Below, one piece after another: positions 43,873 to 52,055 of a DNA stretch of 64,000 nucleotides. This DNA is from Pelagihabitans sp963710535 (GTDB taxonomy: Bacteria; Bacteroidota; Bacteroidia; Flavobacteriales; Flavobacteriaceae). The notes under the pieces are model-generated. The model had not been told where the DNA came from and did no database searches. It saw only the letters and a program-made list of their open reading frames with translations. The position numbers and the translations under genes were made by a program. The stretch is from positions 310,001 through 374,000 of the forward strand of contig CAVQAW010000010.1 in assembly GCA_963710535.1 (NCBI GenBank). Reading direction: 5' to 3'. Numbering within the stretch: position 1 is the first letter of the stretch; each line of letters starts with the position of its first letter.

Positions 43873-44400
43873 ATGGTATTTTTAAAAAGGGCAGCGAAAA
43901 ATTTTTTTACCTTATTTCTTTTATTGACCCTGTGCAATTGTGGTGTATACAATTTTACGGGAGGCAACGTGGGTACCGCTACAAGCTTTCAGGTCAACTA
44001 TTTTCAGAACTATGCCACCCAAAGTCCAGGCTCAACTTTTGAACCCGGGATGGATCGGGATCTGACCCTTGCGCTTCAGGACAGGATTTTAAACCAATCG
44101 AGCCTTGACCTTGTCAATTCCGGCGGCGACCTGGTCTATGAAGGGGAAATCGTTGAATACCGCATTTCGCCCATGACGGCCACGGCCCAGCAGACGGCGG
44201 CCCAGAACAGGCTGACCATCTCCGTGAAAGTGCGATTTTTCAACAAGACCAAAGAAGATGCAGATTTCGACCAGCGTTTTTCGTTTTTCTACGACTATCC
44301 GGCCAACCAACAGCTCTCTGCCGTTAAGAGCGAAGCCCATGAAGTTATCTTTGAGCGCATCACCCAGGATATTTTCAATGCCTCCTTGGCCGATTGGTAG
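43873..44400 (+). CDS. LptE-like LPS assembly lipoprotein
   Basis: A 175-residue lipoprotein with a signal peptide ending in the lipobox LCNCG. The body, with SFQVNYFQNYATQSPG, LTLALQDRILNQSSLDLV and LVYEGEIVEYRISPM, matches the Bacteroidota LptE family, followed by NRLTISVKVRFFNKTKEDADFD-type strands. LptE plugs the LptD barrel and helps place LPS in the outer leaflet. It lies 72 nt downstream of the sigma-54 activator gene. The sequence is distant from E. coli LptE; assignment is by length, lipobox and gene position. Confidence 0.82.
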   Translation: MVFLKRAAKNFFTLFLLLTLCNCGVYNFTGGNVGTATSFQVNYFQNYATQSPGSTFEPGMDRDLTLALQDRILNQSSLDLVNSGGDLVYEGEIVEYRISPMTATAQQTAAQNRLTISVKVRFFNKTKEDADFDQRFSFFYDYPANQQLSAVKSEAHEVIFERITQDIFNASLADW

Positions 44401-44420
44401 GACTCGTATCACGAATTTAG

Positions 44421-44440
44421 GAATGCAATCGAGTGCATTC
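44421..44440. promoter_or_regulatory. Palindrome: lptE terminator or operator
   Basis: A perfect 7-bp inverted repeat GAATGCA-N6-TGCATTC lies between lptE and the next gene, directly before a -7-like TATTTTTG (44444-44451). It could act as a weak terminator, because a T-rich run follows, or as an operator. Confidence 0.4.
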
Positions 44441-44487
44441 CCTTATTTTTGCTTAATTATGCCTAAAACCATTTGCAAGGCCATTCT

Positions 44488-45414
44488 ATGAACGTCAAGG
44501 ATTTCACTTTTCTGCTGCAACATCCCGATCAAGTGATCACGGCTGCCCAAACAAGGCAGCTTGAGGAAGTTTTGGTGGAATATCCCTATTTTCAAACCGC
44601 AAGGGCATTGCACTTGAAGGGCCTAAAAAATCTGAACAGTTTTAAGTACAATAATGCCCTGAAGGTAACGGCCGCTTATACCACAGACAGGGGCGTTTTG
44701 TTCGATTACATCACTTCAGCGGCATTTTCGCAAGACAGGATCGCCGATGCCATTTCAGGTAAAGCAGAACCTTTGGAACCGGTTCGGGCCATGGAAGAAA
44801 CTATGGCACCCGCCCCGGAAAAGCCCGTCCAACTGATCGAGGAGTCAATCGACAAACCTTTACCGCAAACCATTGCCGATGCCGATTCGATATTGCATCC
44901 CGAGTTGTTCACTTCCAAGGAACCGGAGGCTGCCAAAGATTTGGATAAAGTTACTGCGACCAAAAATCAGGCCCTCGAATTGGGCCAACCCCTGCCATTC
45001 ACGAAAACAGAAAAACACTCTTTTGAAGAATGGCTAAAACTGACCTCGGTTAGAAAAATCGAACGCCCGGGACAGCAGGGGGCGCGCATAGACAAAGGTG
45101 CCAATGAGACGATTGCCGATGCCAAAAAAATGAAGTCGAAAAAAATCGACCTCATCGATAAGTTCATCGCCAACAACCCCAAGATTGTGCCCTATGACAC
45201 CCCGGTAAAAATCGACCACGGGGAGTCGAGCAAATTCGATGGAAAAGAATTGATGACAGAGACTTTGGCAAGGGTTTATCTGGAACAGAGAAAGTACAAA
45301 AAAGCCATACAGGCCTATCGCATTTTAAGTTTGAAATATCCGGAAAAAAGTGGTTTCTTTGCAGACCGAATTAAAGCGGTGGAAAAAATTAAACAAGAAA
45401 ATACTTCTGAATAA
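44488..45414 (+). CDS. Conserved protein of unknown function with C-terminal TPR-like helices
   Basis: A 308-residue protein starting at the ATG at 44488; a TTG five codons upstream is less likely. It has no signal peptide. The N-terminal 65 residues form two helices with FTFLLQHPDQVITAAQTRQL and YPYFQTARALHLKGL. The middle is low-complexity and Glu/Pro-rich. Near the C-terminus, LMTETLARVYLEQRKYKKAIQAYRILSL resembles one TPR motif and ends in KYPEKSGFFADRIKAVEKI. It lies just upstream of secG with zero spacing (its stop is directly followed by the secG ATG), so the two are co-translated. A link with protein export is inferred only from position. Confidence 0.85.
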   Translation: MNVKDFTFLLQHPDQVITAAQTRQLEEVLVEYPYFQTARALHLKGLKNLNSFKYNNALKVTAAYTTDRGVLFDYITSAAFSQDRIADAISGKAEPLEPVRAMEETMAPAPEKPVQLIEESIDKPLPQTIADADSILHPELFTSKEPEAAKDLDKVTATKNQALELGQPLPFTKTEKHSFEEWLKLTSVRKIERPGQQGARIDKGANETIADAKKMKSKKIDLIDKFIANNPKIVPYDTPVKIDHGESSKFDGKELMTETLARVYLEQRKYKKAIQAYRILSLKYPEKSGFFADRIKAVEKIKQENTSE

Positions 45415-45774
45415 ATGAGCACCTTTACCATATTTTTAATCCTGATCATTGTTGTCTGTTTCTTGCTGGTGTTGGTCATCATGGTTCAAAATCCAAAAGG
45501 TGGCGGACTTTCTTCTTCCTTCGGCGGCGGCGGAAGCCAAATTGTAGGCGGCGTGAAAAAGACCGGTGATTTTTTGGACAAAAGCACATGGACATTGGCC
45601 GTAGCACTGGTACTATTGATATTGGCCTCCAATATTGCCCTCCCCGGAAAATTCGGGAACGCAGATTCGAAATTGCTCGAAGGGGATGGGATAGAAACCA
45701 CTGTACCGGAAAGCCTGCCCGAAGAAGTACCCGCACCCTTGAACAATGGTGCCAATCAGACCGATTCACTCTAG
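45415..45774 (+). CDS. secG: Preprotein translocase subunit SecG
   Basis: A 119-residue membrane protein with two spans (about 3-23 and 57-77) around the conserved cytoplasmic-loop motif MVQNPKGGGLSSSFGGGG, then DFLDKSTW. The tail is acidic and Pro-rich. SecG is the accessory subunit of SecYEG. The gene abuts the upstream ORF and is followed by a terminator, ending the transcription unit before groES. Confidence 0.94.
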   Translation: MSTFTIFLILIIVVCFLLVLVIMVQNPKGGGLSSSFGGGGSQIVGGVKKTGDFLDKSTWTLAVALVLLILASNIALPGKFGNADSKLLEGDGIETTVPESLPEEVPAPLNNGANQTDSL

Positions 45775-45793
45775 GTTGAAAAATATATCCGCT

Positions 45794-45827
45794 AAAATGC
45801 CAGCACAAATGACAAGCTGGCATTTTT
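45794..45827 (+). terminator. Terminator after secG
   Basis: An 8-bp stem ATGCCAGC/GCTGGCAT with an 11-base loop, then a T run, 20 bases after the secG stop codon. Confidence 0.75.
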
Positions 45828-45856
45828 GATTTTACATTGTGTCAGTTTTTATATTG

Positions 45857-45871
45857 TGGCATAATTTCTGA
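45857..45871 (+). promoter_or_regulatory. Possible sigma-54-like promoter before groES
   Basis: TGGCATAATTTCTGA has the -24 TGGCA element and a partial -12 element (CTGA where TTGC is usual) at the correct spacing. A TGTCAG motif (45839-45844) and a GACTTGTCAAC motif lie on either side. There is no CIRCE element (TTAGCACTC-N9-GAGTGCTAA). This is a weak call. Confidence 0.35.
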
Positions 45872-45918
45872 CTTGTCAACACCGAACTATAAAAATCAAT
45901 TAATAAAACTTTAATAAT

Positions 45919-46197
45919 ATGGCTAAAGTCAACATTAAACCATTGGCAGACAGAGTACTTATCGAGCCAATGGCCGCTGAGACCAAAACAGCATCGGGCA
46001 TCTACATTCCTGACACCGCAAAAGAGAAACCCCAACAAGGCAAAGTGGTTGCCGTTGGCCCCGGGACCAAAGATGAAAAAATCACCGTGAAGGTCGGAGA
46101 CAAAGTCTTGTACGGCAAATATGCGGGGACCGAACTTAAACTGGAGGGCGTAGACTATTTAATGATGCGCGAAAGCGACGTTTTGGCAATTATCTAA
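45919..46197 (+). CDS. groES: Co-chaperonin GroES
   Basis: A 92-residue Cpn10. The chain begins MAKVNIKPLADRVLIEPM, with the mobile loop AETKTASGIYIPDTAKEKPQQG and the conserved roof and core strands GKVVAVGPGT and GDKVLYGKYAGTEL. It caps the GroEL ring and encloses substrate proteins during folding. It is followed by groEL after 118 nt. The leader of about 90 bases contains the candidate regulatory sequence described at 45857. Confidence 0.98.
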   Translation: MAKVNIKPLADRVLIEPMAAETKTASGIYIPDTAKEKPQQGKVVAVGPGTKDEKITVKVGDKVLYGKYAGTELKLEGVDYLMMRESDVLAII

Positions 46198-46315
46198 CCC
46201 AAACAATTTTCAAAAAAAATCCCGAATTCCGAAGCTACATGTTCGACCTTAATTAGCGGTTTTACCTATAGCGCACTAAACGGAATTTGAACATTAATTT
46301 TAAAATCAAACTAGA

Positions 46316-47950
46316 ATGGCAAAAGAAATAAAGTTCGATATCGATGCACGCGATGGCCTTAAAAGGGGCGTCGATGCTTTGGCGAATGCAGTAAAAGTAA
46401 CTTTGGGGCCTAAGGGCAGGAACGTAATCATCAGCAAATCATTCGGGGCACCCCAAGTGACCAAAGATGGTGTTACCGTTGCAAAAGAAATTGAATTGGC
46501 AGACCCCTTGGAAAATATGGGCGCCCAAATGGTAAAGGAAGTAGCTTCCAAAACCAACGATCTGGCGGGTGACGGTACCACCACTGCCACGGTGTTGGCA
46601 CAGGCCATCGTAAAAGAAGGTTTGAAAAACGTTGCGGCCGGAGCCAACCCCATGGATCTAAAAAGGGGTATAGACAAAGCGGTTGAAGCCATTGTGGCCG
46701 ACCTTGGAAAGCAAGCCAAAAAAGTTGGCGATTCTTCCGAAAAAATAAAGCAGGTCGCATCGATATCATCCAATAACGATGAAACCATTGGCGAGTTGAT
46801 CGCTCAAGCGTTCGGAAAAGTAGGCAAAGAAGGGGTGATAACGGTTGAAGAAGCAAAAGGAACCGATACCTATGTAGATATCGTTGAGGGGATGCAATTC
46901 GATAGGGGTTACCTATCTCCCTATTTTGTGACCGATTCCGAAAAAATGACCGTGAGCTTGGAGAATCCGTACATCTTGTTGTACGATAAAAAGATATCTT
47001 CCATGAAAGATCTGCTTCCCGTATTGGAGCCTGTGGCACAATCGGGCAAGCCCTTATTGATCATCGCGGAAGATGTTGACGGCGAGGCCTTGGCCACCTT
47101 GGTGGTAAACAAACTCAGGGGCTCGTTGAAAATCGCAGCGGTAAAAGCACCTGGTTTTGGGGATAGGAGAAAAGCCATGTTGGAAGACATCGCCATCCTT
47201 ACCAAAGGAACCGTTATTGCCGAGGAAAGAGGATTTTCCATGGAAAACACCACCATTGACATGTTGGGTACCTGCGAAAAAATCACCATCGACAAGGACA
47301 ACACTACCATTGTGAACGGAGGCGGAGTAGCCAAAGACATCAAGAGCCGTGTAAATCAGATCAAATCCCAGATCGAGACCACCACTTCAGACTATGACAA
47401 GGAAAAATTGCAGGAGCGTTTGGCCAAATTGGCCGGTGGGGTCGCCGTACTTTATGTGGGTGCCGCTTCGGAAGTGGAAATGAAAGAAAAGAAAGACCGT
47501 GTTGACGATGCATTGCACGCTACCCGTGCGGCCGTTGAAGAAGGCATTGTTGCCGGTGGGGGCGTCGCCTTGGTACGTGCCAAAGCTAGCTTAGCCAAGA
47601 TTAAAGCCGAAAACGCCGATGAGGAAACCGGCATCCAGATCGTAGCCAAGGCCATAGAATCGCCGTTGCGCACCATCGTTGAGAATGCAGGAGGAGAAGG
47701 ATCTGTGGTCATCGCCAAAATCATGGACGGGAAAGGGGACTATGGTTATGATGCCAAGTCCGAAACCTACGTAGACATGATGAAAGCGGGCATCATCGAT
47801 CCCAAAAAAGTAACCAGGGTCGCATTGGAAAATGCCGCTTCAGTTGCCGGGATGATCTTGACCACGGAATGCGCCTTGACAGATATCAAGGAAGAAGCGC
47901 CAGCAGGTGGAGGCCACGGACATGGCGGTGGTATGCCCGGCATGATGTAA
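46316..47950 (+). CDS. groEL: Chaperonin GroEL
   Basis: A 544-residue Cpn60. It includes VKVTLGPKGRNVIISKSFG, DGVTVAKEIELADPLENMGAQMVKEVA, the ATP-binding GDGTTTATVLAQAIV, VEEGIVAGGGVALVRA and the C-terminal flexible tail GGGHGHGGGMPGMM, which has the usual GGM repeats. It folds proteins in the double-ring cage with GroES. Length and motifs are complete. A strong terminator follows. Confidence 0.98.
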   Translation: MAKEIKFDIDARDGLKRGVDALANAVKVTLGPKGRNVIISKSFGAPQVTKDGVTVAKEIELADPLENMGAQMVKEVASKTNDLAGDGTTTATVLAQAIVKEGLKNVAAGANPMDLKRGIDKAVEAIVADLGKQAKKVGDSSEKIKQVASISSNNDETIGELIAQAFGKVGKEGVITVEEAKGTDTYVDIVEGMQFDRGYLSPYFVTDSEKMTVSLENPYILLYDKKISSMKDLLPVLEPVAQSGKPLLIIAEDVDGEALATLVVNKLRGSLKIAAVKAPGFGDRRKAMLEDIAILTKGTVIAEERGFSMENTTIDMLGTCEKITIDKDNTTIVNGGGVAKDIKSRVNQIKSQIETTTSDYDKEKLQERLAKLAGGVAVLYVGAASEVEMKEKKDRVDDALHATRAAVEEGIVAGGGVALVRAKASLAKIKAENADEETGIQIVAKAIESPLRTIVENAGGEGSVVIAKIMDGKGDYGYDAKSETYVDMMKAGIIDPKKVTRVALENAASVAGMILTTECALTDIKEEAPAGGGHGHGGGMPGMM

Positions 47951-47981
47951 TGCCGAGAGGCAGGAGCCTATCAATATTATT

Positions 47982-48012
47982 AAACCGCCCTCAGTATGGG
48001 GGCGGTTTTTTT
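47982..48012 (+). terminator. Terminator after groEL
   Basis: Stem AAACCGCCC/GGGCGGTTT followed by T residues, about 30 bases after the groEL stop codon. Confidence 0.85.
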
Positions 48013-48080
48013 ATGGGATCACTTTGCTCCAACTCCCTTGAATAACAGCAGGCAACCTTTCCCATGATACCAAATAAAAA

Positions 48081-48104
48081 AAACCACCTTTTTCAAGGTG
48101 GTTT
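48081..48104 (-). terminator. Terminator downstream of the 27-aa peptide gene
   Basis: A 10-bp stem AAACCACCTT/AAGGTGGTTT with loop TTTC. On the minus strand a long T run follows, so it suits the small minus-strand gene at 48150-48233; it may also stop read-through from groEL. Confidence 0.75.
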
Positions 48105-48149
48105 CGATTTTTCCGACTTCAAGGCTTATCTGATAAACCTATAAAAGAA

Positions 48150-48233
48150 TTACTTCTTTTTCGCGGGAGCCTTCTTAGCTGCTGCCTTAGGAGCTGCTTT
48201 TTTGGCTGGTGCGGCTTTTTTTGCTGTTGCCAT
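48150..48233 (-). CDS. 27-residue Lys/Ala/Pro-rich peptide (histone H1-like)
   Basis: ATG (minus strand, 48231-48233) to TAA gives a 27-residue peptide made only of Met, Ala, Thr, Lys and Pro, with the repeated pattern KKAAPAKKAAPKAAAKKAP. It is strongly basic and resembles the tails of histone H1-like proteins that bind DNA or RNA nonspecifically. Synonymous codons vary (AAA/AAG, GCA/GCC/GCT/GCG), so the repeat is kept at the protein level rather than as DNA. It is followed by a terminator at 48081-48104 and preceded by a long AT-rich leader. It lies between groEL and the NHL lipoprotein gene. Whether it is translated is unproven. Confidence 0.6.
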   Translation of the reverse strand: MATAKKAAPAKKAAPKAAAKKAPAKKK

Positions 48234-48494
48234 GATTGAAATAATTAAAATTTCAATTAAAATTAGGTTTTTTTTATTGTGTTCTATTGTTTTGGAGATT
48301 TGTTATCCCCTTAGTTTTCAACAGTTTTTTCAAGAGAATTTTTCACTCCGGCCGCCATGCCCACAACGCAAAACATGCTGGCTTCTTTGATATAACGCTC
48401 GGTATACATTTTTAGTATATACCGACTGGCCCAGGCTTTTTAGCAAAGTCATACCAAAAGACTTCGCATCATACCGAGCTTTGGGCACCCAAGG

Positions 48495-49334
48495 CTATGA
48501 TTTTATCTCCGTCTTCACCTCTTGAAGTTGATAACTGTTCAGTTTACCTGTCGGATAATTGATCACGTACAGTGTCCCGTTCATGATCAGGATATCGGTG
48601 GGCTTCTGAACGGAATCCTTCAATACCTGTTTCAGCTGACCGTCCAAATCCATCACCAGCACCCTGTTATTCTCAAAATCGGTGACAAAGACCTGGTTTT
48701 CTGAGACATAAATTCCCGTGGCCGCGTTCATTTTTTGATCTTGTCCCATCATTTTAACGAAATTGCCCTGTTTATCGAATACCTGAATCCTATTGTTATA
48801 GGCATCCGCTACCCAGATGTTCTCAGCGGTGATCTGCACATCGGTAGGATAATAAAACTCCCCGTTGCCCTTGCCTTCTTTTCCAAAGGAAATCCATTCG
48901 CCGCCGTTGAAATACAAAATGCGGTTATTGTAAAAATCCGCAATCGCTCTTTCCTTGCCCATCACGGCTATCCCTGCGGGCGCATCCAAGCTGTCTTTCA
49001 AGGCCATGACCCCTTGATCGCCATTCGAAAAGGTGGCGATATTGTCGGACCCGTATTGGGGCACGAAAAGCACCCCTTGGAAGGCATCAATATGCATGGG
49101 CCGATCCAAGGAATCGATCGTGGCCGTGATCTGGCCCAGGTCGTTAAGCTTCACCAATCGGTTATGATCCCCATCTGAGAGCCACAATTGTCCGTCAACT
49201 TGGGCAATTCCGATAGGGTTGACCCCTTCCAAAGTTATCGATTGTACCAGCACCCATTCCTTCGGAAGTTCCGGCTTGGGTTTACAGGCAGCTAGGGCGA
49301 GTACCGTCGCCAGGGCAGTCAAAATCTGTTTCAT
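48495..49334 (-). CDS. NHL-repeat lipoprotein
   Basis: A 279-residue lipoprotein with a signal and lipobox (LATVLALAACKPKP). The body contains about five NHL blades, such as IGIAQVDGQLWLSDGDHNRL, APAGIAVMGKERAIADFYNN, NIWVADAYNNRIQVFDKQGN and ENQVFVTDFENNRVLVMDLD. NHL proteins form six-bladed propellers that bind proteins or glycans. The stop is 3' adjacent to nothing recognised. It is 43 nt downstream of the double-HMA gene and may be co-transcribed with it. Ligand unknown. Confidence 0.87.
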   Translation of the reverse strand: MKQILTALATVLALAACKPKPELPKEWVLVQSITLEGVNPIGIAQVDGQLWLSDGDHNRLVKLNDLGQITATIDSLDRPMHIDAFQGVLFVPQYGSDNIATFSNGDQGVMALKDSLDAPAGIAVMGKERAIADFYNNRILYFNGGEWISFGKEGKGNGEFYYPTDVQITAENIWVADAYNNRIQVFDKQGNFVKMMGQDQKMNAATGIYVSENQVFVTDFENNRVLVMDLDGQLKQVLKDSVQKPTDILIMNGTLYVINYPTGKLNSYQLQEVKTEIKS

Positions 49335-49377
49335 TTGATTTTATTTAAACTATTGGTTTGTTAAAACTTCCAGGATA

Positions 49378-50013
49378 CTATTTAGCCGACTGATCTATTC
49401 TCTCGTAATGACAGCAGGGAGGCAAGGCATCATAGGTTTCATCACTTGCCTTGAAGTTTTTGGTATCGTGGCCCGCTTTTACAATGGCCTGTTCGATATC
49501 CTTCAAGGAGGTTTTCGCACCATCAAAGGCAACTGCCATTATTTTGGTGTCCTTGTTCCACGACACTTCGGCAACACCGGGAACAGTCATGGCCGCTTTG
49601 GTGATCCTCGCCTCGCACATGGCGCAATTGCCGGCAACCATCAGATTCTTCGTGGCCAACTTGTCGTTCAAAACCGTGGCCTGGCTTCCTGAAGATGCTT
49701 CGACCTTTCCGTCGGCCCGTTCTATCTTTGTGGTTATCGGGGTATACCCGGCCTTTTCCACCTGCTTTTCCACCGACTCCAAGCTAAGCGCTTTTTCGGA
49801 GGGGTAGCTAAAACTGAAATCCCCGGTCTCGATATCGATCTTCACCTCTTTGATGCCTTTGAATTCCTTAAACTTTTTCTCCAGGCCATAGGCACAAAAC
49901 GGACAGCCCAAGCCATCGACCTGTACCATATACTTGTCCATGGTCTTTTGGGCATTTGCGCCCATGACCGTCATCATGGCGATGACCACTGTTGCAATTA
50001 TTGCTTTTTTCAT
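49378..50013 (-). CDS. Secreted protein with two heavy-metal-associated (HMA) domains
   Basis: A 211-residue protein. The start chosen is the ATG at 50013 before the signal peptide KKAIIATVVIAMMTVMGANA; a longer in-frame start 12 codons upstream would bury it. HMA domain 1 (about 27-95) has the metal motif GLGCPFCAYGLEKK (C-x2-C), and HMA domain 2 (about 120-190) has GNCAMCEARITKAA. The ferredoxin-like fold usually binds Cu(I) or Zn(II). The exported form suggests metal capture or delivery in the periplasm. It is next to an outer-membrane protein and a HYC_CC_PP protein, both also minus strand, pointing to a small copper or metal module. Confidence 0.87.
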   Translation of the reverse strand: MKKAIIATVVIAMMTVMGANAQKTMDKYMVQVDGLGCPFCAYGLEKKFKEFKGIKEVKIDIETGDFSFSYPSEKALSLESVEKQVEKAGYTPITTKIERADGKVEASSGSQATVLNDKLATKNLMVAGNCAMCEARITKAAMTVPGVAEVSWNKDTKIMAVAFDGAKTSLKDIEQAIVKAGHDTKNFKASDETYDALPPCCHYERIDQSAK

Positions 50014-50067
50014 GATTTTATTTTTATAAATTAATATTCGTGTTGTCAATATTTAATCAAAGGGCGG

Positions 50068-50838
50068 TTAAAATGTAAAACGACTGCCCAAAAATAGACT
50101 GTACTTCAATTTTTGTGCGGCAGGCACATCGTTCACCAATGGGGCCTGAACCGCCAAATCCAGGGTGATGTTCTTACTCGCGTATTGGATTCCCTGGGCA
50201 TATAGGAGCTGGTATCCGCTGCGCTCCGGTAGCCAAGAATTCGTATATTCAAAATAAAGGTTGATCTGCTCATTGGGATATTGCGGTTTCAAAAGGGGAA
50301 GTCCGAAACCCAGTTTATAGCGAAACTCGTCCATGGTTCCATCGGGCATAGCATTATAACCTACCTCATTGGATATGCCATATTTCAGGGATTCATAGCC
50401 CGCAACAATGCCATAATAACCGGCATATTTACCGGTACTGAGGTCCATGGCGTCCAATTCCTCCCCTGTTGGCAGGGTCTGTATCGTTTTGGCGACCACA
50501 CGAAAAGTCTTGCCCATGGCATCTTTTCTTATGAACTGGTATTTACCCAAGAATTTGATATCTGCCAAAGAACCGCCCGAACCAAGGTCGTCGAGATTAT
50601 AACCAATATAGGGCAGATGAACCGCCACCAGGGAGTTTGCCGTAGGCAGATAGTGCAACATTATGGGCACATAACTGAACCTTCCCCGCTCTGTTTTCCT
50701 GATTTCGGTCAAGGTCTTTACCGTAAAGCTTCCGCCGCCCAACATAATTGGATTGTCAGCGGTAATCGGCGGGCCTTGTGCCCGTATCCCTTCAATGCCA
50801 ACATAGGCGAGCATCAAGGCTAAAAATAATATTCTCAT
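50068..50838 (-). CDS. Outer-membrane beta-barrel-like protein (MetA/phenol-degradation-like)
   Basis: A 256-residue protein with a signal peptide (MRILFLALMLAYVGIEGIRAQ). The rest alternates hydrophobic and polar residues as in transmembrane beta strands, with PIMLGGGSFTVKT, FSYVPIMLHYLP, LPYIGYNLDD, ADIKFLGKYQFI and a C-terminal aromatic FTF. The start of the mature part (PPITADNPIMLG) resembles the MetA-pathway-of-phenol-degradation-like family seen near metal-efflux genes. It is 54 nt upstream of the double-HMA gene. An outer-membrane transport or scaffold role is inferred; specificity is unknown. Confidence 0.75.
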   Translation of the reverse strand: MRILFLALMLAYVGIEGIRAQGPPITADNPIMLGGGSFTVKTLTEIRKTERGRFSYVPIMLHYLPTANSLVAVHLPYIGYNLDDLGSGGSLADIKFLGKYQFIRKDAMGKTFRVVAKTIQTLPTGEELDAMDLSTGKYAGYYGIVAGYESLKYGISNEVGYNAMPDGTMDEFRYKLGFGLPLLKPQYPNEQINLYFEYTNSWLPERSGYQLLYAQGIQYASKNITLDLAVQAPLVNDVPAAQKLKYSLFLGSRFTF

Positions 50839-50971
50839 GATATGGATTTGATTTAAATGGTTCTAAATTCCAAAAGTAAATGCGGCAACTACACGGTTTG
50901 CCGCTGCATCCTCTCTAAAGTCGTATGTCAAGAACGAATAGAAGGGTAGCCGTGGGAATAGAACGAATAAA

Positions 50972-51385
50972 TCAAATCAGGAAGACCTGGTCGAGAAGTT
51001 GAATGTTCTTGACCAATAATGGTGGAGGGTAATGCTTTTGGGAAACCATCCGCTGCCCCATCGTAGGAACAAGCGAACCGTATGTAAGGGTATTGTCGAA
51101 CCAAAACAACTGATGATCGACGCCAATATCATTGGTAACCTGTTTCAAATCGTTTTGTTCGTTGATTACGACAACGACATCATTGCAACAAGTATCGGTA
51201 TTTCCCGAAATCGAAAGACCATCGGATACCTCCATGGCCATACCGCAACTTTCCGCTTTGGCAAATAGGGCAACATCCTGAAGATGGCCCATGCAGTAAT
51301 GCTTGTCAACCGTCCACGACGTGGTGGACGCCAATAGCAGCAGGGCCATTAGGGAGGCAAGAACGCGATGTGGAACACTTTTCAT
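50972..51385 (-). CDS. HYC_CC_PP family protein
   Basis: A 137-residue exported protein with an N-terminal hydrophobic signal (RVLASLMALLLLASTTSWT). The defining motifs are DKHYCMGHLQD (HYC), NTDTCCNDVVV (CC) and QKHYPPPLLVK (PP). The family is named from these and occurs in Bacteroidota, mostly near metal-related genes. The Cys/His/Met-rich set suggests metal binding, probably copper. It leads the minus-strand group containing the outer-membrane protein, the HMA protein and the NHL lipoprotein. The name is from memory of the family, not from a search. Confidence 0.82.
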   Translation of the reverse strand: MKSVPHRVLASLMALLLLASTTSWTVDKHYCMGHLQDVALFAKAESCGMAMEVSDGLSISGNTDTCCNDVVVVINEQNDLKQVTNDIGVDHQLFWFDNTLTYGSLVPTMGQRMVSQKHYPPPLLVKNIQLLDQVFLI

Positions 51386-51513
51386 CGCAACAAAAATAAG
51401 AATTCTTTGATCGATGCGTCTTTTTGGACAGCATATTAACGAATATTTATGCCCATAGGTATTGCCCCGATTGATCCAAAAATCGACTTTTGCCCCACAA
51501 AACCGAAAAGAAC

Positions 51514-51963
51514 ATGTTCGATCTACTGCGACCTCAGGTAAAAGCCATCTTAACGGGCCATGGAACCGTAGATGCCAGACTGCTCAGATTGTGCCAACTG
51601 TTGAACAGCAAGGTTCCCCATTATGATTGGGTAGGTTTCTATTTTAGGAACGGAAACAAGGAAGAGTTGAAATTGGGGCCCTATGTCGGGGAACCCACCG
51701 ACCACACCATTATTCCTTTTGGCAAGGGCATTTGTGGGCAAGTCGCGGTGTCGAACCGGAACTTTGTCGTACCCGATGTCAAGGCCCAGGACAATTATAT
51801 CGCCTGTAGCATTACGGTGAAGGCAGAAATCGTTGTTCCGTTGTTCGTCAAGGGTAAAAATGTGGGGCAAATCGACATCGATTCGAATACCCCTGATCCC
51901 TTTAACGCGGAGGACGAAAGATTTTTGGAATTTGTAAATTCGGAAGTGGCAAAAATTCTTTAA
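51514..51963 (+). CDS. GAF-domain free methionine-(R)-sulfoxide reductase-like protein
   Basis: A 149-residue single GAF-domain protein. The start is set at the ATG at 51514; an in-frame TTG at 51490 overlaps a -7-like element (GACTTTTG) and is less likely. It has YDWVGFYFRN, GKGICGQVAVSNRNFVVPDV and NYIACSITVKAEIVVPLFVKG; the two cysteines lie where fRMsr enzymes have their catalytic and resolving residues. The enzyme reduces free Met-(R)-sulfoxide with thioredoxin. It is relatively small. Cytoplasmic. The next gene is purH, 92 nt downstream. Confidence 0.82.
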   Translation: MFDLLRPQVKAILTGHGTVDARLLRLCQLLNSKVPHYDWVGFYFRNGNKEELKLGPYVGEPTDHTIIPFGKGICGQVAVSNRNFVVPDVKAQDNYIACSITVKAEIVVPLFVKGKNVGQIDIDSNTPDPFNAEDERFLEFVNSEVAKIL

Positions 51964-52014
51964 AACTTTATTGGTTTTGTTGATAATCTCGGTGCTTATT
52001 CAAGTCAAAAAAAT

Positions 52015-52022
52015 TACTTTTG
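52015..52022 (+). promoter_or_regulatory. -7 element upstream of purH
   Basis: TACTTTTG is an exact TAnnTTTG, 33 bases before the purH ATG. No TTG at the usual distance is visible. Confidence 0.55.
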
Positions 52023-52055
52023 TGTCCTTGACTCCTTAATCCTAAGCACACAAGA

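Noticed and set aside
45828..45918. CIRCE/HrcA operator before groES
   Set aside because: No TTAGCACTC-N9-GAGTGCTAA or near match is present.
48202..48390. 62-codon plus-strand frame opposite the 27-aa peptide gene
   Set aside because: Its start lies inside the peptide gene on the other strand, its content is AT-rich leader sequence and it has no motif.
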